A DNA stretch of 64,000 bases, from positions 62,001 through 126,000 of the forward strand of contig SVEF01000001.1 of the NCBI GenBank assembly GCA_015057585.1, written 5' to 3'. A program made the translations under genes and the position numbers. Below the pieces are notes generated by a model, which saw only the letters and a program-made list of their open reading frames with translations, did no database searches and was not told the origin of the DNA. Below, in pieces: positions 8,567 through 16,942 of this stretch. This DNA comes from Lachnospiraceae bacterium. GTDB lineage: Bacteria > Bacillota > Clostridia > Lachnospirales > Lachnospiraceae. Each line of letters starts with the position of its first letter. Positions within the stretch are counted from its first letter, which is position 1.

Positions 8567-9325
8567 ATGAAAGTGGCATTTTGGAACATTACCGGTTTGC
8601 CCGGAAATGCGACAGGATATATTTCTGCAATAGGGGCGTATTGCGCCATTTGCTTGAAAAAGGAAGTTTTTTTAAGTAGCAATCACCTTAAAGGCAGAAG
8701 GCTGGAGGATTATTTTTTTAACGATTCGACAAAGAGTGGGAAAGAGAAATATGCAAATTGTTATTTGTACGGAGAAACCGGATATTTTAGAAGACTATGG
8801 GAGGAAAAACACCGGAAACAGGACAAAGAGGTTACTTTAGAGGGAATTCATCTTTTGGCGCCTCCGGATCTTATGGCCCCTCTCATGTTCTATCATGAAA
8901 TACCAAAGGAAACATTATACTTTATGGACCTTTCGGAAGAGATGAATGCGTTTTCCTTTCGTGCACTGGAGGAAGCAGACCTGGTTGCGGTCATTTTGCC
9001 GCAGAATAAAGCCGAAATCCATAATTTCTTTGATCATTATTCATCAATCATTCCCAAAGCGTTATTTTTTATTGCAGAGTACCGGAAAGAGAACGGTAAT
9101 ACACTGAAAAATCTACAGAACCTCTATGGAGTTGAGGAGAGCAAGGTTCGTATGTTGCCCTATTTTTCGGAGTTTGATTATGTATGTGAAATGGGAGAGG
9201 TAGAGGGACTGTTCCGTACAGGTAAAACAGAGTATACGGAGCAGGAAGCTGCTTTTGTAAAAGCAATTGGCGAAATAGCAGAGTTAATTGTACAACAGAT
9301 GGAACAAATTAGTAAGAAATCATGA
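8567..9325 (+). CDS. Degenerate ParA/CpaE-like protein without a P-loop
   Basis: A 252-aa protein starting at ATG 8567, six bases after AAGGAG; an in-frame TTG at 8549 lies before the ribosome site and is rejected. The N-terminus KVAFWNITGLPGNAT aligns with the start of the CpaE-like protein at 11454 (MITFWSPVRGMSRTT). A later stretch ADLVAVILPQNKAEI matches ADRAIIVLPQNPAIW there. The two are therefore likely paralogs with a ParA/MinD fold. The Walker A lysines are absent (GLPGNAT), so nucleotide hydrolysis is doubtful. ParA-like CpaE/TadZ proteins localise Tad pilus machines to a site on the membrane, and this copy could be a structural partner. The fold call is inference from pattern similarity. 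Confidence 0.75.
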   Translation: MKVAFWNITGLPGNATGYISAIGAYCAICLKKEVFLSSNHLKGRRLEDYFFNDSTKSGKEKYANCYLYGETGYFRRLWEEKHRKQDKEVTLEGIHLLAPPDLMAPLMFYHEIPKETLYFMDLSEEMNAFSFRALEEADLVAVILPQNKAEIHNFFDHYSSIIPKALFFIAEYRKENGNTLKNLQNLYGVEESKVRMLPYFSEFDYVCEMGEVEGLFRTGKTEYTEQEAAFVKAIGEIAELIVQQMEQISKKS

Positions 9326-10068
9326 GAAGGAGGAACATGTATTATAGAAATAAAAAAAGATGTGGAAGATGTGTACGGTGGATTGTGATAGTAATTGCTG
9401 TGCTGGGAGTTTTGGGAAGTGTGAACGGATATCTGATGACCGGACAAAAAGAAAAACAACTGGATGAACTGCGGAAACAAAAAGAGTTATTTGAAAAGGA
9501 ATTGTACGTTGCGACAAGAGACTTACGAGTAGGACAGGTTCTCACATTGGAAGATGTCGTACTTCAGGTCAGATATACGGATACAGAGAGAAGCAACTAT
9601 TTGGATACAGAGGATATTGGAAAGATATTATTGACGGATGTCAGAGAGGGGGAATGTCTAACAAAAAGAATGATTACGGATACAAAGACGGATGTTAGGG
9701 AAGTAGTGGTCAATCGTATAGATTTGCCGGTTGGATTAACGGAAGGGGATCTGGTTGATCTTAGAATTTCTTATGGAAATGCAGAGGATTATGTAGTTCT
9801 TGCGAAAAAACTTCTGGTTTATTGTGAAGAGAAAAAAGGAATTATACTTCGATTGGAAGAGAAAGAAATTTTGTTTCTGTCTTCGGCACTTCATGATTGT
9901 GAGAGTTACAAAGATACGCAGCTTTATCTTGTGAAATATCCCGAATATCGGAATATGCAGGGAAGTGATGTGAACTATATACCTAACGTGGCGGTTTTAT
10001 CGATGTTGCATCAGGATACAAAGATAGATAAAAGAAAGCAGTTGGAACAACGGCTGACAGAGCGATAG
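9322..10068 (+). CDS. cpaB: SAF-domain protein, CpaB/RcpC-like pilus assembly factor
   Basis: A 248-aa protein with a basic N-terminus and one membrane segment at about residues 19-38 (WIVIVIAVLGVLGSVNGYL). A short coiled coil is followed by a SAF-like domain: LYVATRDLRVGQVLTLEDVVLQV, then GKILLTDVREGECLTKRMI. The region RIDLPVGLTEGDLVDLRISYG is typical of CpaB, which stabilises the outer channel in Gram-negative Tad systems and has a wall-side role in Firmicutes. ATG at 9322 overlaps the preceding stop by four bases. A second ATG at 9337 has AAGGAGG only three bases away, so the exact start is uncertain. It is the second gene of the operon. The family call is fairly secure from the SAF pattern and the neighbours. 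Confidence 0.8.
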   Translation: MRRRNMYYRNKKRCGRCVRWIVIVIAVLGVLGSVNGYLMTGQKEKQLDELRKQKELFEKELYVATRDLRVGQVLTLEDVVLQVRYTDTERSNYLDTEDIGKILLTDVREGECLTKRMITDTKTDVREVVVNRIDLPVGLTEGDLVDLRISYGNAEDYVVLAKKLLVYCEEKKGIILRLEEKEILFLSSALHDCESYKDTQLYLVKYPEYRNMQGSDVNYIPNVAVLSMLHQDTKIDKRKQLEQRLTER

Positions 10069-10076
10069 GAGGTGGA

Positions 10077-10835
10077 ATGGAGGAAGATTTTGAAAAAAAA
10101 GTACTGGATTATATAAAAAAATGCATATCAGAAGAAATCAATTTTATAAGAGAATCGAAAAGGAAATTAGAAGGTAGAATCGATACTATATTATTTGGAG
10201 AAGGAGGAATGTCTGCGGACAGGGTAGAAAAGTGTTTGTTTCCGTTTGAACAGTCCGGCTATCTGACTACGGAACAAAAATTGGATCTTTTACTTTATAA
10301 AAACGAGAAATCAAGAGAAAAGGGGGAGGATATTCGTCTGCTGGATGAGTGGATTAAAAAGGGAATATCGGTTGTAACGGAAAAAGAAATATCAGAAAGT
10401 TATATAAAATGGAGACGGAGTGCAGAGTTCTTTTTTTCGTGGGAAGAAAAAAAAGAATTTTTGGTTCGGCGTTTTGCAGAACAACTGGGGGTTGGTTTGG
10501 TGGGAATATTATTGAGACTGGGAGGAGATGCCATAGCAATAGGGGAATATTGTAGTTACCACGGGAAGATAGAGAGCAGACTGGAAGTTCGGAAAGGCGA
10601 GTATAAAATTGCATTGCCTTGTCTGGAGTTTGATTCAGAGGAAGAGATAGAATGTGTAATCCGAAGAGTCATTGAAGGAGAAAAGAAAGGAGAGATAACA
10701 AGAATAAATCCATGTTGGAAATCTGAAAGACAGGATGGAACACGGCTCATGGCGATACGTCCGCCGGCTACGGATCATTGGGGATTGGAAATAATATTTG
10801 GAAACGGAGAGGAAAAGAAAATATATGGCAGATAA
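10077..10835 (+). CDS. Stand-alone N-terminal domain of a CpaF-like secretion ATPase
   Basis: A 252-aa protein, ATG just after AGGAGGT. Its C-terminal third matches the middle of the full CpaF-like ATPase at 12205: FDSEEEIECVIRRVIEG against FESEEELKRVLRNLIKD, and QDGTRLMAIRPPATDHW (RPPATD at residues 228-233) against QDGRRVSVSRPPATDSW. In the full protein this motif is followed by the P-loop domain. Here the protein ends 19 residues later and has no Walker A. The reading frame is clean and packed between two overlapping genes, so it looks like a maintained product and not a decayed one. It may join the ATPase ring or regulate it. That is inference. Confidence 0.8.
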   Translation: MEEDFEKKVLDYIKKCISEEINFIRESKRKLEGRIDTILFGEGGMSADRVEKCLFPFEQSGYLTTEQKLDLLLYKNEKSREKGEDIRLLDEWIKKGISVVTEKEISESYIKWRRSAEFFFSWEEKKEFLVRRFAEQLGVGLVGILLRLGGDAIAIGEYCSYHGKIESRLEVRKGEYKIALPCLEFDSEEEIECVIRRVIEGEKKGEITRINPCWKSERQDGTRLMAIRPPATDHWGLEIIFGNGEEKKIYGR

Positions 10836-11466
10836 AATTGGATTTGTGGGTTATGAGATGGAGGATATGATATTTTACCTGGCATATTGTATTTACGAAT
10901 GCGGGAAAAAGGTTGCAATAGAAGACCGGACAGAGCATGCAATGTTGCTCCGTTTCTTTGATGCAGAAGAGGAACAGATTGAAAAGGGAGCAGCTGAAGT
11001 TATATGTCAGGGAATATATCTTACGAATGCAAGAGTTTCAGAAGATGAATTTGACGTGATTTGTCTGGCATTCGGTTATCGTTTGCAACACCCAAAACTT
11101 TATGAATGCAACAAACTAGTGGCAGTTACAGATTTGTTACCTGCACATGCATGCTTACTTAAAAAAATCGGACAATGGGAAAGAACACAGGTACTGGTAA
11201 TCCGGAACTGTGTGCCTGTAAAACATCGGGTTGATTACATAGAAAAACTAACCGGAGTCCGGACAAAAAATGTGTTACAGATTCCTTGGGAGGCAAAGGA
11301 TGTAAGAATTCGTTGCAGCCTTGGCGTGGGAGCGCATATTAGAATCCGCGGACTGTCGGACGGAATGTTGGAGGCACTGGAAAAACTGTTTGAGATTTTT
11401 AAGTTTGATTCGCTAGGACAAACAGTGGAAATGGTCAGAAAGAGGGAACAAAGATGGGAAAGATGA
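10825..11466 (+). CDS. ParA-fold-like cytosolic protein without a P-loop
   Basis: A 213-aa protein. ATG 10825 overlaps the preceding gene by 11 bases; the upstream TTG at 10798 is a weaker choice. The N-terminus KIGFVGYEMEDMIFYLAYCIYECGKKVAIEDRTE has the strand-helix-strand pattern of MinD/ParA proteins (first strand, loop, helix, then a KVAIxD-like strand), but the loop GYEMEDM lacks the glycine-rich lysine motif. Later QVLVIRNCVPVKHRVDYIEKLTG resembles the strand and helix following the switch region. No membrane segment. Similar P-loop-less proteins accompany Tad-like clusters in Clostridia as far as I recall. The role is unknown; it could be a third member of the CpaE-like set here. Confidence 0.65.
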   Translation: MADKIGFVGYEMEDMIFYLAYCIYECGKKVAIEDRTEHAMLLRFFDAEEEQIEKGAAEVICQGIYLTNARVSEDEFDVICLAFGYRLQHPKLYECNKLVAVTDLLPAHACLLKKIGQWERTQVLVIRNCVPVKHRVDYIEKLTGVRTKNVLQIPWEAKDVRIRCSLGVGAHIRIRGLSDGMLEALEKLFEIFKFDSLGQTVEMVRKREQRWER

Positions 11467-12266
11467 TAACTTTTTGGTCACCGGTACGCGGAATGTCGAG
11501 GACCACTTCTACCCTGTGTGCAGTTATGATATCGTTTGCAATGCAGTATCCGCAGTATGAAGTGGCATTTTCTTCCGTCGGGAAGGAAGACACTTCTCTG
11601 GAAGACAGTCTGGGCACTTATGGTAGGGGGACGGAAAAAGAAGGGCTTTATGACAGGAGTGGCATGGTGGCAATGTTACAAAACTGTAAGCAGAACGATT
11701 TGACCACAACCAGAATCAGACGTTGTGCATTGCCACTGTTTCTTCCGTCGCTTACCCTTTTTCCGGGTTTACATCAAAAGGATATGCTGATTCACGGAAG
11801 AGAGGCGGAACGGCTGGAACGATATATTGTAACGGAGTGTCTGCGTAAAGAATATGATTTGCTTTGCCTGGATTTGTGTGGTGGCAGCAATGAAAAATCA
11901 TTGGAATATATGCAGTTTGCTGATAGAGCAATTATTGTTCTTCCGCAGAATCCTGCTATTTGGAATTTGTATCGGAAGGAATACGGGGAATATCTTTGGA
12001 AACAACCAAAAGGAATCTTGTTTGGAGGATATGCGGCATTGTCAAAATACAGCATGGTACAGTATGGAAGAAACTTTAAGGAAAAAGAAGAAGTGATGCT
12101 TGGTTCTGTACCGTGGAATGAAGGGTATATGGATGCGGTTGCGGATGGAAAAGCAGTGGAATTTCTTCTTCGAAACGAAAATGTGGGAAAAAGGGAAAGT
12201 AATTATGAATTTATGGAAGGCGCAAAAAAAGCAGCAAAGAAACTTCACGACTTTATTTTCTTATGA
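11454..12266 (+). CDS. CpaE/TadZ-like ParA-family protein with an altered Walker A
   Basis: A 270-aa protein whose ATG overlaps the previous gene by 13 bases. Residues 3-20 (KMITFWSPVRGMSRTTST) occupy the place of the deviant Walker A of ParA/MinD. The usual KGGxGKTT is changed to a form with Arg where Lys is expected. DLLCLDLCGGSN near residue 145 takes the Walker B/switch position and ADRAIIVLPQNP follows. CpaE/TadZ proteins place the Tad machine and are often degenerate ATPases. The next gene overlaps its 3' end by about 60 bases. Family placement is good; ATPase activity is doubtful from the missing lysine. Confidence 0.75.
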   Translation: MGKMITFWSPVRGMSRTTSTLCAVMISFAMQYPQYEVAFSSVGKEDTSLEDSLGTYGRGTEKEGLYDRSGMVAMLQNCKQNDLTTTRIRRCALPLFLPSLTLFPGLHQKDMLIHGREAERLERYIVTECLRKEYDLLCLDLCGGSNEKSLEYMQFADRAIIVLPQNPAIWNLYRKEYGEYLWKQPKGILFGGYAALSKYSMVQYGRNFKEKEEVMLGSVPWNEGYMDAVADGKAVEFLLRNENVGKRESNYEFMEGAKKAAKKLHDFIFL

Positions 12267-13905
12267 AATGCTAAAGGAATCCATAAGCGATATGCTGAGC
12301 GAGTTTTCTGGAATGCAGATATCGGATACGGGTCTTTCGGAATGTGTGTATCAAAATCAGGTGGAATATCGGAAACTGATTTCGGATAGCATCAGAAGTT
12401 GTTGTTCGGGAAATTGTGGTGCACGCGAAACAGTAAAGGAACTGATTCGATCGTATCTGTTGAAAGAGTTAAAAATGAACCGTCAGCAAATGCAACAGTT
12501 ATTGTTCGAGAGTGTTACGGAATCTCTGAAAGTGAGGATTATGTTTGAGGTATTGTTGAACCGTGCATGTGCAGAGGAAGAACAAAGTTTTGGATGTCTG
12601 TGGAAACGAGCAGGATGGGGCGGAACGGAGGCTCATGTGATTACAGGAGAAATGATAAGGGACTATTACGAACGTCAAAACATGATTTTAACATTTCAGG
12701 ACGAACTCATGATTTTATCACAGCTCCTCTTTGCGGATACGGTAGGATTGGGAGTGATTGATAGTTTAACCTATCAAAAAGGGAGTATTGAAGAAATCCA
12801 ATTGGGGATGAATGGTTGTGCAGAGCAGTCCTATAACTATAAAAGGGAATTGCTTTATAAGCGGGAACCGATCCTTTATAACAAGGACGGGATTCATATT
12901 TTATTACAGGGACAAATGATTTGGCTTCAATTTTTGAGTTTTGAATCGGAAGAGGAATTAAAACGGGTTTTGCGAAACCTGATTAAAGATGCCAGGGCAG
13001 GAGAACTGAGTAAAAAGCATCCTATGATTATTGTAGATACCCAGGACGGCAGGCGGGTTTCTGTTTCGAGACCTCCGGCAACGGATTCCTGGATTGGTTT
13101 GATTCGAAAGTTTGATACGGTTACAGGAACAACTTTGGAAGAACTGTACGGAAAACAGCCGGTATTAGTAGATTTGTTGCGAAGAATTATTAAGACTGGA
13201 AGGCATATTGCAATTACTGGTGAGATGGCATCGGGGAAAACAACATTGTTCCGAGCCTGTTTAAGGGAAACCAGTCCGGATAGGAATTTGCGTGTGATTG
13301 AATCAGAATCATTTGAACTAAATGTAAGAAACTTCATGCCGGAGAGGAATACGATGACCATGCGGATTAGCGGAGACACAACGGCAGAGGAGGTTTTGTC
13401 GTTTGCAAAAAAGACGACAGGACAGATATTTGCAGTTGGGGAAATCAGTTCGGCGTTGATTGCAGTTTTGATGATGGATTTGACTAAAATAGCAACGCAG
13501 GTGTTTTTTTCTTCTCATCATGTATCTACGGAACGGATGATTACCGATTTTGTGAATGCGAAGTTAAGATATGGCGGCTATTCGGAAGAAAGGCTGGCGG
13601 AGCTGGATGTCGTTAGTTGTTTGGGATTTGATATTCACTTGCGCAATCGGTTTGGTAAGAGAGAAATTCAGTACATCAATGAGATTTCAGTAGTAAAGGC
13701 GGAAGATAGGGAAGAGAAAACTTACAGAATCCGTACCATTTATTGTTACGATGAAGAGACGGAGTGTGGAAAAATTTTGGAGATGCCCGGAGAAGAAACT
13801 TTACAAAGGGCAAAAGAAGAAATGTCAGTCAAGGACTATCAGGACTATCTCATGTTTATTACAGGAGGAATTACGGGTGAAAGAAAAATTGCAGCAAAGA
13901 TATGA
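12205..13905 (+). CDS. cpaF: CpaF/TadA-like secretion ATPase
   Basis: A 566-aa hexameric-type motor predicted to power assembly of a Tad-like fibre at the inner face of the membrane. The open frame begins at GTG 12100, but ATG 12205 after AAAGGGAAAG is preferred; ATG 12268 lacks a ribosome site. The N-domain contains MLKESISDMLSEF. RPPATD lies near 289, Walker A is GEMASGKTT at 339-347, and the Walker B region is FAVGEISSAL with Glu at about 413. The canonical GEVRG and the GHDGSLTTLHANS stretch are replaced by GEIS and FFSSHHVST, so this ATPase is divergent, yet the main catalytic residues remain. It overlaps its neighbours on both sides. Confidence 0.87.
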   Translation: MNLWKAQKKQQRNFTTLFSYEMLKESISDMLSEFSGMQISDTGLSECVYQNQVEYRKLISDSIRSCCSGNCGARETVKELIRSYLLKELKMNRQQMQQLLFESVTESLKVRIMFEVLLNRACAEEEQSFGCLWKRAGWGGTEAHVITGEMIRDYYERQNMILTFQDELMILSQLLFADTVGLGVIDSLTYQKGSIEEIQLGMNGCAEQSYNYKRELLYKREPILYNKDGIHILLQGQMIWLQFLSFESEEELKRVLRNLIKDARAGELSKKHPMIIVDTQDGRRVSVSRPPATDSWIGLIRKFDTVTGTTLEELYGKQPVLVDLLRRIIKTGRHIAITGEMASGKTTLFRACLRETSPDRNLRVIESESFELNVRNFMPERNTMTMRISGDTTAEEVLSFAKKTTGQIFAVGEISSALIAVLMMDLTKIATQVFFSSHHVSTERMITDFVNAKLRYGGYSEERLAELDVVSCLGFDIHLRNRFGKREIQYINEISVVKAEDREEKTYRIRTIYCYDEETECGKILEMPGEETLQRAKEEMSVKDYQDYLMFITGGITGERKIAAKI

Positions 13906-15469
13906 GGCAATTGGACCTTACGGAAAAAAACGCATGGATGCAATGGTGCAAAGAACGTATCGTAATGTGCTCGTTGGATGGATTCTTGGAGGAGTTCTGA
14001 TAGCCGGATGGAATGTTTGGCTTAGGATGCCATTTGGTTTGTATGTGATAGGCAGTATGGTGTTAATGGGATATGTCGTATATGAAGAAGTGGCAGGAAC
14101 TCAAGTACAAAACATAGAAGAACGTTTATGTAAAGGACTAATAGAATACCTTGCCAATGTCAAACACGCATATATGGTAGATGGAAATGTGGCAAATGCA
14201 TTGGCAGAATCTGTAGAAGGGTGCGGAGAAGAAATTAAGGTACATGCCGCTTTGTTCTATCGGATTTTGTCCTCATGTGGAAGGAAAGAAAAGGTGCGGG
14301 ATTATGTGGTAGTCCAGGGTTATCCTCATTTTTTGAAGCTGCTTTTGGTACAAGCCTATGAGGTTTCTGAAAAAGGAGATGTAGTTTTTGACAATGGGAA
14401 GTCTATGTTTGCGGAAAATTTGGAACATCTCAGGCTACTAATTATGGAGGAACTTTACCATAGGAAAAAGAAAAAGTATGAGTTTGCCGGATATACTTTT
14501 GTTGCTTTAATTCCTTTTTTTGCTATGCCGCTCATACGATTTTGGGGATTGGAATTTTCAAGTGATATGACGCAATTTTACAATGCATCGGGGAAATGGA
14601 TAGAAGTACTTACTTTTGGTGTAACTTTTATCATCTATCATTTTATCAACCATGCAAAAGATATTTATTTTTTTAGGGAAAGGCACAAGAGAGAGTATAG
14701 AAGAGACTGCTTGCTCGGGAAACTGGAAAGATATTTTGAAGAAAGACAGGGAGCAGGGAGTCAAAGAGTCCGAAAATTGTTACTTGAAACCGGTCAAAGG
14801 GAATCTTTTGGCGAATTTGTGGTACGGACATTATGTTTGGGGAGTTTGGCATCCATCGGTAGTGGTATTTTATTTGCATCTGAAAATATAGAATGGTTTT
14901 ATTGTTTGTTTTTCAGTGTGATTTTAGGTATCGTGATTGCAATGTATCCATTTCTTGGATTGCTTTACCGTAATCACATACTGAGGCAGCATGCAGAGGA
15001 GGAAATCCGGCAATTTCAATCTGTGCTTTTGATGGAGCGACGTATTGAAGATATGACAATACAGGAACTTCTGGAGGATATGGAGATATTTAGCCGCATT
15101 TTCCGACCGGAACTCAGGAAATGTATGAATTCGTATTCCATCGGACCCAAGGAAGCACTTTTACGGCTGCGTAAGGAGGCGGGAGACATTCATTACGGAT
15201 TCCGGGATATTGCAGATGGATTTTTGGCGGTGGATGATGTCGGAATACAAAATGCGTTTGCAGAAGTAGAAAATAATCGGGAAATGCTTGAAAAAATGTC
15301 ACAGTTGGAAGCAGAAATTCAGTTACGAAACAAAAGAGATGGAATTGATATTTTGGCAAGAATTCCGATGTGTTTAACATTGGGTGCTTACTTTATATTG
15401 CCTTTTTTTGGGAAGTCTTTAAGCGGAGTAGCAGAAGTGTTTGAAATATTAGAAGAGTTATCAATATAG
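13877..15469 (+). CDS. Fused TadB/TadC-like membrane platform protein
   Basis: A 530-aa membrane protein. GTG 13877 sits eight bases after AGGAGG and overlaps the CpaF gene by 29 bases; the open frame upstream lies inside cpaF and is not used. About seven or eight membrane segments are seen: two near residues 30-75, two near 200-265 (FVALIPFFAMPLIRFW, VLTFGVTFIIYHFI), two near 320-365, and one near 500. Between them are two cytosolic helical stretches: LIEYLANVKHAYMVDGNVANALAESV, and RIEDMTIQELLEDMEIFSRIF with DGFLAVDDVGIQNAF. These match the order of T2SSF domains in TadB and TadC, normally two genes. It would form the platform on which the CpaF-like motor acts. Fusion is inferred from topology. 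Confidence 0.8.
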   Translation: MKEKLQQRYEAIGPYGKKRMDAMVQRTYRNVLVGWILGGVLIAGWNVWLRMPFGLYVIGSMVLMGYVVYEEVAGTQVQNIEERLCKGLIEYLANVKHAYMVDGNVANALAESVEGCGEEIKVHAALFYRILSSCGRKEKVRDYVVVQGYPHFLKLLLVQAYEVSEKGDVVFDNGKSMFAENLEHLRLLIMEELYHRKKKKYEFAGYTFVALIPFFAMPLIRFWGLEFSSDMTQFYNASGKWIEVLTFGVTFIIYHFINHAKDIYFFRERHKREYRRDCLLGKLERYFEERQGAGSQRVRKLLLETGQRESFGEFVVRTLCLGSLASIGSGILFASENIEWFYCLFFSVILGIVIAMYPFLGLLYRNHILRQHAEEEIRQFQSVLLMERRIEDMTIQELLEDMEIFSRIFRPELRKCMNSYSIGPKEALLRLRKEAGDIHYGFRDIADGFLAVDDVGIQNAFAEVENNREMLEKMSQLEAEIQLRNKRDGIDILARIPMCLTLGAYFILPFFGKSLSGVAEVFEILEELSI

Positions 15470-15486
15470 AAAATGGAGGAAAGCAA

Positions 15487-15912
15487 ATGCAGATCAGTCG
15501 AGAATTTATATTGGAGGCAGTCGGTTTATCATTGCTTGTTATGCTTCTTTTGTTGGGAACACAGATGTTTCAGAGGGCAACCGGTTTGATAGAGATGCTC
15601 GATGAAGAACAAAGCAGGCAGATAGAGAGTTTAAAAGAATATGAAATAACACAATTCGATGGCAGAAAAATAGACGGGGTGACGGTAATCGGCTATATCA
15701 AAAATATGGTAAATCATTACGGTTTGTCGGTTTGTGTGCAGACAGAGGAAAAAGAGTTCACAATAGACAGCAAAGAGAACTGTCAACAATTGAAAAATAC
15801 AGCATCAGAGTATTATATCAGTTCGTTTGGACTATATGAATGTTGCGTTGTAAGAGATGAAAATGGGGGAGTGGATTACATTTTGATTACAGAGGAGGCG
15901 GAAGAATTATGA
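15487..15912 (+). CDS. Small N-TM pilin-like protein, first of a paralogous pair
   Basis: A 141-aa protein with a GGAGG site. It has a short N-terminus, one membrane segment at about residues 11-30 (AVGLSLLVMLLLLGTQMF), then a soluble domain. The stretch QFDGRKIDGVTVIGYIKNM followed by GLSVCVQT aligns with QFDNAKLKNYENSTATGSQIVDLIKSL and VTVVVAN in the next gene, so the two are paralogs. Small proteins of this form (one TM, then Y.G..VSGSEVI-like sequence) accompany Tad-like loci in Clostridia and are thought to be minor pilins or TadE-like parts. There is no clear type III prepilin cleavage site. The function is inferred from context. Confidence 0.75.
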   Translation: MQISREFILEAVGLSLLVMLLLLGTQMFQRATGLIEMLDEEQSRQIESLKEYEITQFDGRKIDGVTVIGYIKNMVNHYGLSVCVQTEEKEFTIDSKENCQQLKNTASEYYISSFGLYECCVVRDENGGVDYILITEEAEEL

Positions 15913-16364
15913 GCGAATCCAAAAATTTTATTAAGAGTGCGGTAGGAATACTGATTGTGGTGGCCATTTGTTTTGTATCGGTAACCATCTATAAGAAGGG
16001 GAATGCAAGCATTAACAGTTCCATTAGTGATTATGATGAGATTGTTTCACAGTTTGATAATGCAAAACTTAAAAATTATGAGAATTCTACGGCAACAGGA
16101 AGTCAAATTGTGGATTTGATTAAGTCATTAAAAGAAGAGGATGGTGTTACGGTTGTGGTAGCAAATGGATACATCCTGGCCAAGAAAAAGGAGCCACAGG
16201 AATATGATTATGGAGTGATACATGCGGTGGATTCCAAGATATTGAAAGACATCGCAGACAAATCACAAAAGGAATTTTACATTAATCCGTATGCATCGTT
16301 TACCTCTAATGTGCTCTATGATGAAAATAGAGAAATTTATTCGATTGTATTTGAGCAAAAGTGA
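15909..16364 (+). CDS. Small N-TM pilin-like protein, second of a paralogous pair
   Basis: A 151-aa protein; its ATG overlaps the preceding stop (ATGA). The N-terminus is MSESKNFIKSAVG, with a membrane segment at about residues 12-28 (VGILIVVAICFVSVTIY). The domain carrying GSQIVDLIKSLKEEDGVTVVVANG is shared with the gene before it. The rest is a polar region rich in Asp and Tyr. It would be exposed on the outside if the N-terminal segment is a signal anchor. Like its neighbour it lacks a recognisable prepilin peptidase site. Tight coupling with the pair and the secretion ATPase suggests a pseudopilin-type part of the fibre or its base. Confidence 0.75.
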   Translation: MSESKNFIKSAVGILIVVAICFVSVTIYKKGNASINSSISDYDEIVSQFDNAKLKNYENSTATGSQIVDLIKSLKEEDGVTVVVANGYILAKKKEPQEYDYGVIHAVDSKILKDIADKSQKEFYINPYASFTSNVLYDENREIYSIVFEQK

Positions 16365-16528
16365 TGAAAGTAGCGCGTGAAATGATGATATATGTATTGG
16401 CAGTGTTTCTGTTTGTTTCTGCCTTGATGATATTATGCAAAGAAGTGAAACTATATGAAACAGCGTATCAATACCTGACGGAATACATCACTCACCATTC
16501 TATCCGTGTGGTGCCGAAAGGAGAATAG
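16364..16528 (+). CDS. 54-aa single-pass membrane protein in the Tad-like operon
   Basis: A short gene, 54 codons plus TAG. ATG at 16364 overlaps the preceding stop by one base and the next gene starts four bases after its stop. The sequence begins MKVAREMMIYVLAVFLFVSA, giving a membrane helix at about residues 7-25, followed by a short polar tail ending VVPKGE. The stop region contains the AAGGAG ribosome site for the next gene. Size and topology fit a major Flp-type pilin, but the usual GXXXXEY processing site is not present, so I leave the role open. Position in a run of overlapping genes supports that it is translated. Confidence 0.7.
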   Translation: MKVAREMMIYVLAVFLFVSALMILCKEVKLYETAYQYLTEYITHHSIRVVPKGE

Positions 16529-16531
16529 CGT

Positions 16532-16927
16532 ATGGGACAACTACAGAGAGCGATTTTAGTACTATTGGTTTGCGTGATTTGTGTGTTGCCGGGGATTGAC
16601 CGCTATCGGCAACATCGATATTTCATATCTAAGTTGACAGATGCATATGCAAGTTATTTTTTTGAAAAAATGTGCGTAGAGGGAGAATGTAACGAAGAAA
16701 AGTTACATGATTTTTATGAGTACATTCAGATTCTGGGTGATGAACCGGAATTTTATATTGAGGAATACTGTAGAGGTTTCCGACAGGACGGAACGGAATA
16801 TCGTATCTATATTCCATGGTATGAGATTGTGGATACGATGCAACAAGAAGGGGTATATCATTTTACAGAGGGAAGTGAATTGCGTTTACATGTAGGAAAT
16901 ACGGTTTATTATGGATTGGTACGGTGA
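16532..16927 (+). CDS. Small N-TM protein of the Tad-like operon
   Basis: A 131-aa protein preceded by AAGGAG. A membrane segment lies at residues 6-21 (RAILVLLVCVICVLPG), then an extracytoplasmic domain of about 105 residues with three Cys (KMCVEGEC and EEYCRGF) that might form a disulfide. Its C-terminal EYRIYIPWYEIVDTM is beta-rich. It has the size and topology of TadE-like minor pilins. I do not recognise a named family. It lies in a set of six similar small membrane-anchored genes following the TadB/TadC-like protein. Confidence 0.72.
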   Translation: MGQLQRAILVLLVCVICVLPGIDRYRQHRYFISKLTDAYASYFFEKMCVEGECNEEKLHDFYEYIQILGDEPEFYIEEYCRGFRQDGTEYRIYIPWYEIVDTMQQEGVYHFTEGSELRLHVGNTVYYGLVR

Positions 16928-16942
16928 CAGGGAGAGAAATTG

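Noticed and set aside
10077-10835. Possible frameshift in a full CpaF gene (short CpaF copy as a pseudogene)
   Set aside because: No motor-domain remnants follow in any frame; the next gene overlaps directly and is unrelated, so it is a complete short gene.
12100-12204. Longer N-terminus for the CpaF-like ATPase from GTG 12100
   Set aside because: It would overlap the previous gene by 167 bases, lacks a ribosome site, and adds residues not seen in this family.
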